Part shown: positions 44,708 through 55,983 of the stretch, piece by piece | Numbering within the stretch: the stretch's first letter is position 1 | How the letters are laid out: the number at the start of each line of letters is the position of its first letter | DNA from: Datura wrightii | Lineage: Eukaryota; Streptophyta; Magnoliopsida; Solanales; Solanaceae | Length of the DNA stretch: 64,000 bases | Direction: 5' to 3' | Assembly: GCA_035772735.1 (NCBI GenBank) | Contig: JASDFA010000019.1 | Coordinates: forward strand, 89,526,001 to 89,590,000 | Program-made: the position numbers and the translations under genes | The notes under the pieces: model-generated | Told to the model about the DNA's origin: nothing | Databases searched by the model: none | The model's input: the letters and a program-made list of their open reading frames with translations, nothing else

Positions 44708-46352
44708 GCCTTGTTCGTCCTCGAACAACTCTTTTACATCTCATGCACATGAAGACTCACCAGTAGCTCACTGAAGCAAGACAATTCAAGCTAAGGCTAC
44801 AACGATTGTTTTAGATGGCAAGTTAAAAATAGAGCATGCAAGATTTAACCACTAAAATCAAATATAACTACGTAAAGACTTCCTAGCCTCAAGAATCGAC
44901 TCCCAATCTGAATAAACTCATGTAAATCAACTGATCAAGAAATCCGACATGAATTTTATCCTTCATTAAACATGTGCCCTCACAACAAGAGAGTTACCCA
45001 TTTCTAACTCACGCTTCTTCAAATTTAGAACATGTACGGGTCTATGTATAAGAGATAAGCACACTCTCACAAAGAATTCAACTCCCATTTTCCTCTTTTG
45101 TTTCCTCGTCTCATTAGGTACACTTAAGCTGTTAGTTAGGAGTACTTAAGCAATTTGATTTTTCACTCTTCTCTTCTTTTACTCCTTACTAACTCTTCTT
45201 CATTTTTAAACAAGTGCACCTCTAATCTTTTCTTTAGCTCCCACAACTATTCTTTTCTTTCTTCTCCCAACTCTTCACTCCTTAACTTCTTTTGCATGTT
45301 TCACATAAGCGCTTAGGAGTTTTGGATTAAATTGAAGGTCATTGAAAAGAAGGGATTAAGCTCATGTTGTGTCTAGCAAATAATAGGCTAAAGGCTCAAT
45401 AGGGCTAACTAGGATCAGACATTAAAAGTAGCTAAAGCAAGGCATAAAAATTAGGCTCATTCATAGAATGCCTAAATCATCTCCTGCACTCGACATCCCT
45501 CATTTCGCTTTATATACACAACAGGCAAGCTCTAGAAACTACACAATAGCATGTAATATTCAAAAACTTAGACTCTCAGCACATGCTCAACTCAAGACAA
45601 ATTCAACAGACTCTTAACTCAGCTAATCACAAGAATGCAAAATTCAACTTTAAGCACATCGAGTCACATTCAAGACCCTAGATATCTCAAATAGAGTTAT
45701 ACAACTGATCAAATTCTTCAAAATTTACAACCCTTACATCTCACAATCATGTATAGAACATAACAAGAACATCAAGCCATCAATCAGCTATGGGTTCAAA
45801 AACAAAAACCTATTGACTAATTTTCCCTGGAGACGGTCATCATCTATCCATCGTCGGGAAAAGCCCCTAACTATGACTAAAACAATCAGGTACAAACAAA
45901 GAACAATTTATTCATCGGTTCAAAGTGCCCCCTGTCGAAAAATAACCGAAAAGAAAAACCAACGGGTCGGTGAATCATGCTCAACTCAAATTGTTCATCC
46001 AACAATACCATACAAAGCACTAATTCCACCTGAAACATTAAGCACAACATTTTGAAATTTCCCTCACCTCACACTTAAAATATGCTATGTCATCAAAGCA
46101 TCAAATTAAAATGAAAACAGGGTGAGAAATACTCACTGAGGCCTCTCGGCCTGGTTAACAACCTATTTTCTTTTATTTTTGCACAAGTGGGTTATTGAAC
46201 CCACACTCACCTTCTTCTATGATCCTTATCTTTCTCTTCCAAGGGTACTCAGACTTCCCCTCAACCTATGCTTAATTCACCACCAAAAACAACAACAAAG
46301 TGAAAATACACAAAATAAAACAAAAGAAAAATAAAATTGTACCTGTGGTACC
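44708..46352 (-). other. Element E second-unit 3' noncoding region
   Basis: It is a close copy of 28,584-29,455 plus 39,412-40,423. About 230 bp equivalent to 28,950-29,180 is missing near 45,083. It carries the GATGGATAGATGATGACC variant block (45,828-45,853). No gene is seen. Confidence 0.75.
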
Positions 46353-46401
46353 CTTGGGTTGCCTCCCAAGCAGTGCCTGATTTTACGTCGCGGTACGACG
46401 T
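46353..46401 (-). other. Conserved tandem hairpin pair (element E, second unit)
   Basis: Hairpin I has a perfect 6-bp stem ACGTCG/CGACGT with loop TACCG (46,385-46,401, minus). Hairpin II has a perfect stem CTTGGG/CCCAAG with loop AGGCAA (46,353-46,370). Hairpin I differs from the first unit by one paired change. Confidence 0.72.
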
Positions 46402-46639
46402 GGACTATCCTTCTTAGGAAATCCTGAACCCAGTGTTCCCTTTCGAGAACCATCTTCTTCTCTTTTCATTTTTTGAGGGAACAACCTCCACTATGTCCCT
46501 CTATTCTTCCAACTTCTTCTTTACTTAAAGCCCTTCATAAGAATTGAGCTGAAATGAGATCATCTCCTGCGGCATTTGACCTATGGAATCTATCACCCCA
46601 CACTCGGCCTCTGAAAACACACTGACCTTACAAAGATCT

Positions 46640-47443
46640 CGGTAGTGTGTGGGTGTGTTGATCTCTTGGTAAACTCAAAAGAGATCTTCTTTATCAACGA
46701 CCCTTATTTTCAGGGTCCCTGCTCTTACATTTATAATTTCTCCTCAAGTGGCCAAGAATGGCCGTCCCAAGATTAGAGGTACCTTATCATCAACTTTAAA
46801 ATCAAGTATGATGAAATCAGTGAGTATAATGAACTTACCCCCTTTGATGAGAAAGTCCTCGATTACTCCATATGGTGCCATTTGAGACTTGTCTGCTAGC
46901 TGCAGCATCATTCATGTTGGCCTCGGCTAACCCAACCCCAAGGTGTTAAACAAAGATAGGCATTAGATTTACTGCTTCCCCTAAATCATATAGAGCTCTT
47001 ATCACTTCAGCTTTACCAATTTGTATGGGGAGGGTAAAACTCCCTGTGTCTTTGAGTTTTTACGGTATCTTGCTCATTACCATGTAGCTGCACTCCTCAG
47101 TCAGTGCCACAGTTTGAACATCCACCAATCTGACTTTGTTGGCCACCACATCTTTCAAGTACTTAGCTTACTTGGGCATTCCCTGCAAAACATCAAGTAA
47201 AGGAAAATTTATGTGAAGTTCTTTGAAAATATCAAAGAACTTTTTAAAGCATTCCGTGTCCTTTCTCTTCTTGAGTCTTTGCAGGAATGGGGGTGGTGAT
47301 CTCTATGTTGGATGCAATGATGATTGTACATTTTGTTGTACATCACTCTGATTATCTCCCCTGTCAGTAGATGGTCCCTTTATAACCAGCTCCGGCTGCA
47401 TCTCATTTCTCTTTTCTTTCGGTGGTGCATCAGCCAATTGCCT
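46640..47443 (-). pseudogene. Element E protease and gag C-terminus, second unit, broken and truncated
   Basis: It matches 40,640-41,510 of the first unit, including the decayed FLAT-G motif near 46,750 and the VLQGMPKYAKY-like region near 47,170. It ends at 47,443 within the linker, where LTR piece G begins. No long frame is open. Confidence 0.72.
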
Positions 47444-48241
47444 GCGAACATTCTACTAGCCTTTAAACTATTTTTCTATACCGACACTACTAACTTGCCG
47501 AGGAAACTAGCTTTACATACCTTCGCTTTTGATTTCCCGACTAACTGGCGTAGCTCGGTCAGTATTTTTGCTATTTCTCCCAACTGCATTCATATATACG
47601 TCAATTAGCACTAATTACAGCATTATTATGAAAGATGACGTCACTTTCGATATAATTATAGCCAAAACTTAGGCCTATCGAAAGACGGTCGAAAACTCGC
47701 TATTTTCCTAAAGTCCAGAAGGGAGAAGTATTCACTTCACAGCTAGGAACACATAAACACTAGTTTGGAGCAATTCTACTTACCTTAGCGCGGTAGCACG
47801 ACGATCCGTCGGCCGTATTTCGCGAAACAAAATCTGTAGGAATGCTCCCTGCTGCTAAATACCTCAGTATCTGGAGTTAATTTAAGTTTAGACTACGTTT
47901 GGCAGCGTAATCGAATGATAATATCTTCACCCTCTTCGTATCTCTCAGTTTGTTGCAAACTCTCTGGAAATTATAATGATTTTAATGAAAATAAACCGAA
48001 GTGGGGCTTTATATACTTGGGCCTGGACAGGCCCAACGTGTCACGAAGCCAACGCGGAGGCTCCACCTCCGTGACACGTTGCCATGCGGAGGGGCTCTAC
48101 CCCGGCTCCTTCCGTGATGGTTCGACAGGTTTCTCGTCCGATTCTTTCCCCGGTCTTTCCCTAGCACATATGGCTTTCAAATATGCTAAACCAACGCACG
48201 AATAGGCCATCTAGGTGCCGAGAATCTTACGGGGTATAACA
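47444..48241 (-). mobile_element. Fragment G: partial Tekay-like LTR
   Basis: It matches the right-hand part of the LTRs of element I (about 50,100-50,782 and 57,540-58,328), including 'actaacttgccga' and the end GGGTATAACA. On the minus strand a TATATAAA lies near 48,010, with palindromic words (CGTGTCACG and partners) at 48,030-48,125. The other part of the LTR is missing. Whether it was a solo LTR cannot be told. Confidence 0.75.
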
Positions 48242-48540
48242 ATTATGAGCATGATTAATTGTACTTTAGCCATGCATGAACTGGATAGGTAGATTTAATG
48301 CAAACTGGTACTATGAGTGAGTGAGGTTGTATACCTAGTTCAATACTGCATTTAGGATCTAGAACTTGCCTGGTTTGTATTTGCATAGGCTTTAGGATAG
48401 TTGGTTAGGAGAAGATCATAAGATATTATTGATTGATGAGTCACTTTAGCCTAAAATACCCTACCAAATGATAATGAATCCTTTATGTCGATTTTGAGCC
48501 TTATATTCACCATTTTTATTTTATTAATATTTAACCTTAA
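48242..48540 (+). mobile_element. Element H, left piece: 3' noncoding region of an Athila/Tat-like element
   Basis: There is no coding. It holds the GTGAGTGAGGTT block and TCTAGAACTTGCCTGG (about 48,359), both also in element F (36,841 and 36,877), which fixes orientation and lineage. It is interrupted at 48,540 by element I. Confidence 0.65.
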
Positions 48541-50782
48541 TGTCACGACCCGCCTTGGGAGGCATGACAGGAACCTGGTGCCCTACTAAGACCTGGACTG
48601 CGGGACTACTGAGCCTAAGCACTTCTGGTGCCAGGCTGGCTCTAACTCTGGATTCATGGAACCAACGCGCTATATAACGGCTGTAAATACAGCCTCCGGC
48701 CGACTAGGCCTATAGCCTCCTGTAAGAAAACAACAGCTGACCAGAACCATAGTAGTATAAAGGAACTGATGCAGGCCGACAAGGCCACCATGCTGACTAG
48801 TTTCATTGAAACGCTGAATAAAATGCTAAACTACACTGTGACTGGCAAGGTCACCAACTATTAACTGATTAAGGCCCCACACGGCCATCAAAAACAAACT
48901 AAAACATAGACACAACCTCACACGACCGATACAACTAACCACAAGTAATATACAATCTGCAAGCCTCTAAGAATACTAATAAGATGGTCGGGACAGGGCC
49001 CCGACCTACCCGTACTATACAACAAAACAAAAGGAATAAACCTTTATCTGTCAAGCTCCGGATGATAGGAGCTGATGACAGGAGCTGATGACCCTGTGTG
49101 CTGGCTGGAATTATGAGGGATCGACTCCTCGTCTATGAGTACCTGCAGGCAAGTAATGCAGCGCCCCCAAACGGGCGTCAGTACCACTGGTACCCAGTAT
49201 GCAAAGCAATAACTAAACATAACTGAAAATAGATAGTAATACTGATAGTTACTGTATAACAGAAGATGGCTAAGACTGTCTACGATGGCAGAATCTAAAC
49301 TAAGTTTAACTGTACTGGAGAGAAGGTGAGAATTATACCTGTTAATGCTGCATCCTTCTACCTATCAATTTAATAAATAACACATATAGTATACAAGAAC
49401 CTATACCAGCCCCCATAAGCTGAAAGGTACAATCAACACACAATCTATATACCCCTACTCGGGTCGCCATCCAAAAATAACAATTCACTCCACTCATCTA
49501 GTAACTATGAGCATCCCGCCAGCCCCCTAGGTATGCATCCTGGGCTCTATGGACCCCTGACTATAGCTGTATTTGAGTCTGTAGGACTCCTGTAAACTGT
49601 AATATGAGATTTGTGATCTGTAATCTGTAATTTGTGCCCTGGGCGCAAGTGCTCGACATAAGTATGCTATAATGCATATCAGCCTGCTATGGGGAATACT
49701 GCATCCCATCTTCATCCTCTAGGGGACGGCATGCCACTCCTTGGAGTGACGTATCCTCACCCTCTGGCGGGCGAGTCGACACAGCTATTAACCCTGGGGC
49801 GGCAAGGAAGCTCTAAGGGTGCCCACATAAAACAATCAGGTCTCTACGAGCAACAACAATCACATATAACATGTATAATAAATCTGATAATACTGTCCGT
49901 GATCTTGATATTCTATTCTGAATCTCTTGCTGAATTAAACTGAATTTGATACTGAGTTATACTAAGTTTGGATTGATATCTCGCTGTCTGCTATTAATTT
50001 ACTGACTTTTATTCTTCATATGGTATAATAACTCAGACATGCTTACTGAATTCACACTGGCATAATACTCGGCTTCTGAAACTTTCTTCTGGAATTTACT
50101 CTATTTTACTATGCTAGAATTACTAACTTGCCGAAGAAACTAGCTTTACATACCTCAGTTATTGAACTCTATATAGCCCAAACTTTGACTTGTCGATCAA
50201 CAGCCGAAAACTCGCTATTTCCCAGAAGTCCAAAAGGGAGAAATACTCACTTTAGGGATAGGAGTATATTGACACTAATTTGGAGAAATTCCACTTACCT
50301 TAGCTTAGTGAGACGGTGATTCGCTGATCGAATTTCATGAAACTAACTCCATAGGAATGCTCCCTGCAGCTCAATACCTTGCTACCCGAGGTTATTTTGA
50401 GTTTGGACCGCGTTTGGCGGCGTAATCAAATGAATATTTATAGGAACCCTTCGTTTCTCTCCCTCTCTGGTCATTTAAACATGGATAAATGACTTAAAGT
50501 TGAAGGTGAGGCCCTTTATATACTTGCAGCAAAATACATGGCAACGTGGCACGCTGGCCAACGCACCTTTTTGGCTTCGTGCCACATTGGCTAATGAGGA
50601 GGCCCCAGCCCCGTGCCACTTTGCCCCTTTGGGCAGCGCGATTTGGCCTCCTCTTGCGAAATTCCAACTTGGCACTCGTTCGGCCTTTCCCCGGGCCCTT
50701 TTCTCGCACATATGGCATTCTAAAACTCTCAACCAACATGCGAATAGGTCGACTAAATGCTAGAAACTTACGAGGTGTAACA
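48541..50782 (-). repeat. Element I 3' LTR
   Basis: On the + strand it begins TGTCACGACCC and ends GGTGTAACA. Palindromic words (GTGGCACG and partners) at 50,535-50,640 lie directly upstream, on its own strand, of TATATAAA near 50,517. Frames overlapping this island are not genes. Confidence 0.9.
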
Positions 50783-50794
50783 TCCTCCCCCCTT
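50783..50794 (-). other. Element I polypurine tract
   Basis: On the minus strand it reads AAGGGGGGAGGA, next to the 3' LTR. Confidence 0.8.
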
Positions 50795-51052
50795 AAGAAC
50801 ATTTGTCCTCGAATGTGAACTTTTGCTCGCAGGAATCTCAACTTACTCGACTTATTCTAAAAAACAATTTTGGCAGAGTTTCCCCTATAACATGGACTAT
50901 CTCTAAATTCCTGAAATGCAGAAAAGTCCAATATAGGTACTCCACATAATACTATAGCATTCATCACACAGTAGACTAGAGTAAGCTATCTCATTTATAC
51001 ACATAATATAAGGCAATTCATAAAACAACAATACTAATGTACCTCTTGCTGA

Positions 51053-51320
51053 TTAAGTTTGAAATAATTGTGGATATCTGACTTTCATATCTTCCTCTTC
51101 TTCCCAAGTCATTTCCTCTCGGTTCCTGTTATCCCATAACACCTTGACAGAAGCAACATCTTTAGTTCTCAACCTGCGAATCTGCCTGTCCAGTATGGCT
51201 ACTGGAACCTCTTCATAAGCCAGCTCCTCCGTAACGTGGACATCCTGAACTGGGACAACTATGGTGGGGTATCCTATATACTTCCTCAGCGTGGACACAT
51301 GGAAAACTGGGTGAACAGTC
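51053..51320 (-). pseudogene. Element I chromodomain
   Basis: The frame holds VPVAILDRQIRRLRTKDVA, then SVKVLWDNRNREEMTWEEEED and the closing RYPQLF. The Trp and the TWE motif expected of a chromovirus chromodomain are intact. It is out of frame with the integrase part upstream (break between 51,298 and 51,345). Confidence 0.87.
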
Positions 51321-51344
51321 TAATTCTGGAGGTAAGTTCAACTC

Positions 51345-52430
51345 CTATGCCACTTGGCCTATTCTTCGGCTAATCTGATAAGGCCTAACAAATCTCTGGT
51401 TGAGCTTGCCTTTCTTGCCAAATCTCATCACCCCTTTCATTGGAGAGACTTTCAAGAATACCCAGTCATTCACATTAAATTCCAAGTTTCTGCGTCGCAC
51501 ATCAGCATACAATTTCTGGGGGCTCTGAGCAGTCAGTAGGCGTTTTCTGATAAGCTTTACCTTTTCCCCTGACTGATGAATAATATTCGGCCCAACCAGC
51601 GCTGACTCTCCTACTTCAAACCATCCAACTGGCGATCTGCATTTTTGCCCATACAATGCCTCATAAGGCGCCATCTGGATAGCTGAATGGTAACTGTTAT
51701 TATAGGCAAACTCAATAAGTGGTAAGTGCTTATCCCAGCTACCTCCAAAGTCTAACACACACACTTACAGCATATCCTCAAGCATCTAAATAGTGCGTTC
51801 TGCCTGCCCATCTATCTGAGGGTGAAAAGCTGTGCTCAGGTTAATCTGTATCCCCGGGCCTCTCTAAAATGATTGCCAAAATTTAGCTTTAAATTGCACC
51901 CCTCTGTCAGAGATAATGGACACTGGAACACCTTGCAGTCTGACTATTTCTCTGATATACAACTTAGCATAATCTTCGGCAGAGAAAGTAGCCCTTACTA
52001 GCAGAAAATGAGCTGATTTTTTCAATCTGTCAACAATTACCCAAATCGAGTCATTTCTATGCCCGGTGCGGGGTAATTCTGCTATAAAATCAATATTTAT
52101 TGCTTGCCACTTCCAAAGAGGCACCACTATGTCTTGAGTCAGCCCGCCTGGTTTCTGGTGTTCAGCTTTTACTTGTTGGCAGTTAGGACACTAGGATATG
52201 AATTCTGCTATTTCCCTCTTCATACCTAGCCACCAGTAGATTCCTTTGATATGTACCTCGCCCATAATCTGCTGGCGAAGCCCTGCAACATCTGGAACAC
52301 AAAGGCGGCCCATACATCACAACACTTCAACCTCAGTTACCCAAAAATCCGGCGCTTTTCCTTGTTGAACTCTGTCTTTAAGCTGAACCAGTTTAGGATC
52401 TTCATACTATCATTCCTTTACCTCCACAAC
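51345..52430 (-). pseudogene. Element I integrase, broken
   Basis: The H2C2 region (CPNCQQ-like text near 52,180) is decayed. The core at 51,864-52,127 has NIDFIAELP (first Asp) and ISDRGVQF (second Asp). The Glu-bearing DGQAER segment is near 51,800 with TAG stops beside it. The 139-codon frame at 51,345-51,764 runs from PLIEFAYNNSYHS through FEVGESALVGPN to the GPY/F-like FGKKGKLNQRFVRPY. Confidence 0.87.
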
Positions 52431-52508
52431 TAATGACGACACTGCCGTGTTCTGAATTACCGCTCTGTTGTCCTCTGTTTCTGCTACACGAACGGCTAAA
52501 CTGGCTAA

Positions 52509-53240
52509 CTAGTATATTTCTTGGGTCAATTCCCGCTTCTCGGGCTGTAAGTACGCCAAACTCCCCATAGACTTACGGCTAAGGGCATTTGCTACTACGT
52601 TAGCTCTTCTTGGGTGATACAAAATATTTACATCATAATATTTCAACAACTCCAACCAGCGACGCTGCCGCAAATTCAACTCTCTCTGGGTGAAGATATA
52701 CTGTAGGCTTTTATGATCAGTGAAAATATGCACATGGACGCCATACAAGTAATGTCTCCATATCTTTAGGGCGTGGATTACTGCGGCTAGTTCCAGGTCA
52801 TGGGTAGGATAATTCTTTTGGTGTTTCCTCAGTTGTCTGGAAGCATAAGCAATTACTTTACCATGCTGCATCAACACACATCCTAACCCAACACCCGAAG
52901 CACACAATAAACTGCATAACCCTTTGTACCTTCTGGCAATGCTAACACTGGGGCGGAGGTCAACCTGTCTTTCAATTCCTGGAAACTCTGCTCGCATGCC
53001 TCCGTCAACTGAACCTTTACTTCTTTTTGCATCAGCTTAGTTAGAGGTGCCGCTATGGTGGAGATTCCCTCAACAAATCTTCTGTAGTACCCTGCTAATC
53101 CCAGAAAATTGCGTACTTCGGTCGGAGTGGTAGGTCTGGGCCATGTTTTAACTTCTTCTATTTTCTATGTGTCTACCTGTACACTAGCATCCGACACGAT
53201 ATTCCCCAAGAAGGCTATGGAGTTCAGCCAAAATTCACAT
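52509..53240 (-). pseudogene. Element I RNase H, partly open
   Basis: The 162-codon frame contains SGVGLGCVLMQHGKVIAY, THDLELAAVIHALKIWRHYL, FTDHKSLQYIF and NVVANALSRKS. The RT connection near 53,000-53,240 is frameshifted. RNase H removes the RNA template strand in the family. Confidence 0.85.
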
Positions 53241-53260
53241 TTAGAGAACTTGGCATATAG

Positions 53261-54124
53261 CTAACGGTCCTTGAGAATTTGGAGCACTGTCCGCAAATTA
53301 TCCTGGTGGTCTGCCTCTGAGAGAGAATACACTAGAATATCGTCAATAAACACTATCACGAACATGTCCAGGTATGGTCTGAAGATGTTGTTCATCAGGT
53401 CCATGAATACTGTAGGAGCATTTGTCAGCCCAAAGGACAGGACTAGGAATTCAAAATAGCCGTATCTGGTCCTGAAGGCATTCTTCGGAATGTCCCTCTC
53501 ACAAACTCGAACCTGATGATATCCGGACCGTAATTCAATCTTGGAGAAATATCTTGCCCCCTGTAACTGATCAAACAAATCATCTATTCTGGGAAGCGGA
53601 TACTTATTTTTTACTATAACGTTGTTCAACTGCCGGTAGTCTATACACATGCGGAGGGAGCTGTCCTTCTTTCTCACAAACAGAACCGGTGCACCCCAAG
53701 GTGAAGTACTCGGCCTAATAAAGCCCTTATCTAACAGATCCTTTAGCTGCTTCTTTAGTTCTCTAAGTTCAGCAGGAGCCATACGATACAAAGGGATTGA
53801 TATGGGCTGAGTTCCTGGTAGCGAATCAATTGCAAAATCCGTTTCTCTTTCTGGGGGAATGCCAGGTAGCTCATCTGGGAATACGTGGGGGAATTTATTA
53901 ACCACTGGAACGGACTGGAGGTTCGGAGGCTCTACCCGAACATCCTGGACTCTGACTATGTAGTAAATGCATCCCTTAGATATCATCTTCCTTTCTTGAA
54001 GGTAGGAAATAAACCTACCTTTTGGCTTAGCTGTACTGCCCTTCCACTCTCGTACTGCCTCCCCTAGAAAGTGCAATCGGACCGTCTTGGTCCAAAATTC
54101 TACATTGGCATAGCACGACGCCAA
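53261..54124 (-). pseudogene. Element I protease C-terminus and reverse transcriptase
   Basis: The open frame of 287 codons starts with the protease tail (VREWKGSTAKPKGRFISYL), continues with the linker KMISKGCIYYIVRVQDV, and then RT: LKDLLDKGFIRPSTSPWGAP, CIDYRQLNNVIVKNKYPLP, SGYHQVRVCERDIPK, SFGLTNAPTVFMDLMNNIF and the catalytic VFIDDILVYS. Its RT motifs are intact. It ends at a stop after about residue 287, before the thumb is complete. Confidence 0.88.
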
Positions 54125-54426
54125 CCAATTATACCCATAATGGCATCGAAATCAATCATCTCTAATTCTACCAGATCTACTGTGGTCTGACGATCAACAA
54201 GCTCTACTGTACACCCTCGATAAACCCTTCTGGCAATGATGGAGTCACCGACAGGTGTAGATACTTGGTTGCTGAAGCAACTCTAGTACAATACTGAACT
54301 TTCGAGCCACAAATGGGGTAACGTAGGACAAGGTAGATCCTGGATCAACCAATACATAAGAAGGGTGAGAGAAAATAGTCATCATACCTGTTACCACATC
54401 TGGAGATGCCTTTGAGTCCTGCCTCC
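54125..54426 (-). pseudogene. Element I protease, broken
   Basis: The active-site segment YVLVDPGSTLSYVTPFVARKF is readable near 54,350, followed by stops and a frameshift near 54,280. It connects gag above to the RT frame below. Confidence 0.75.
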
Positions 54427-55769
54427 CTAGTAATGCATAAGTACGGCTTGGGCCCTTACCTGAATTAGAGGCCCCTGATCTGCCTCGGCCCTGCCTGCTG
54501 GGACCGAGGGCCTACGCCCTGCCGAGGCTGCTGGAGCTCGTGGCCTTGCTGAGGCCCTGTATGGGTTACCCTGACCCCTGGCTGGACAATCTCTCATCAC
54601 ATGACCCTCCTGCCCACATATATAACACCCTGTGGAGCCATATCTGCAAGCTCCAATGTGGGGTCGGCTGCAAATAGGGCAAGGTGGAGGTGTATACCTA
54701 TTTTGCTCTTCCCTCCTCTGCTGGGGTGAATCTATCGTTCGAGAATTCCCGTCGGACTCTGTCTGTCCCCGGCGACAAAATCTACCCCTCTGTTGCTGTG
54801 ATGTAGGCGGGGGTCTAGGTGGCCTATCTGACAACCGTGGCCTAGGACCTCTCCAAATCTCCCCCTGTATCTCATATGATCTATCCCTGGGGCACTGTCC
54901 CCGATTTATTCGTCTGCTATCCTATTGTCGCTGTCTAAGGCCCTCAATAGTCTGGGCAAAGGCATGCACCCGAGCAATATCCATATCTTCCCGCAGTGTA
55001 GCTGTCATGCATGCCTCAATATACTATGGGTTCAGACCCATAATAAACCGGTGGACCCTAGATGGCATGGTGTCCACGAAGGCAGGAGCATAGCGTTCCA
55101 AGGAATCGAACTATAGGGCGTATTCCCGTACACTCCTCGCCCTTTGCTCCAAGTGTAAAAACTGATCCATCCGGGCCTATCAGATTTCCCGTGGCAGATA
55201 ACAGTCCAGGAAGGCCTCTGAAAAGCTGGACCAGGTCGGAGGGGTAACATCTCTCCCTCGAGACCTTTCCCAACTTTCGTACCACAACACAACAATATCC
55301 CGCAGCCGGAATACTACTAACTCAACCAACTCTTTAGATGTCACATGCATGACCTGGAAGATTCTCTACATCTGATCCAGGAAGTCCTGGGGGTCCTTCG
55401 CCTGATCCGACCCTATGAACTGTGCGGACCTAGCGCCAAGAATTCTCGAACCCTCGAACTGCCAGGCCCACCTGATGACTCTGCTGTTACGGGTGACACT
55501 GACTTGCATTGAGTAGCCATCATTTTTGCTAACATAACTACTACACTTTGAATTTCTTGGTCGGATGGTGTAGGTACAGGAACTGTCAGAGGTAATGTCG
55601 TCCCGAGTGGCTCCTAGTGGGGTGGGGACTGCTGAGAAGGTTGAGATGACACCTCTGTATCGCCCTCAAATTGGGCTGATTCTAAGTAAGGCTGAGGTAT
55701 CCTGCTGGTGCCTTCTCTTGCTGTGGTATCTAGTCTTCTACCTGTGATAGGATGTCGCTGGTCTTCCAT
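54427..55769 (-). pseudogene. Element I gag, broken
   Basis: The start is an ATG at 55,769 (MEDQRHPITGRRLDTT). The capsid region 54,900-55,500 is fragmented. The C-terminal 135-codon frame (54,427-54,834) is Arg/Pro/Gln-rich, with an intact knuckle GCYICGQEGHVMRDCP (C-x2-C-x4-H-x4-C). Several stops lie between. Confidence 0.83.
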
Positions 55770-55964
55770 TTTATCTGTAAACAAAGAGTATGATAAGTTT
55801 TAGGGACTCAACCCTATACTGCACTGCTCTATGGCATGACTGAATATGAAGAAAGAGTAACCATCCTATTATGCCTTGCAGCCTCCTGCCTATGGTATGT
55901 GGTGCACAACACATCCATAGACAAGACTCTACTTAGCACGGCTAGCAGACACCCTGCTATATGA

Positions 55965-55979
55965 CCTGCTCTAATACCA
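55965..55979 (-). other. Element I primer binding site (initiator Met tRNA)
   Basis: On the minus strand it reads TGGTATTAGAGCAGG, close to the TGGTATCAGAGC complement of initiator Met tRNA. It is just inside the LTR. Confidence 0.8.
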
Positions 55980-55983
55980 AGTT

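Larger units (their letters stand above)
27013..47443 (-). mobile_element. Element E: Athila-lineage gag-protease element in LTR-internal-LTR-internal form
   Basis: From left to right: LTR (27,013-28,567), internal region holding protease and gag (28,568-43,085, with element F nested at 29,456-39,411), LTR (43,086-44,691), then a second partial internal region (44,692-47,443) that repeats the 3' noncoding part, hairpin pair and protease. The middle LTR thus serves both units. The second unit stops inside gag at 47,443, where an unrelated LTR piece begins. No RT or integrase motif was seen in either unit. Confidence 0.82.

Noticed and set aside
50475..50841. Frames of 85-115 codons repeated at 58,021-58,346 with similar products
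   Set aside because: They are repeated because both are LTRs of element I; there is no domain, and overlapping frames on both strands are equally open.
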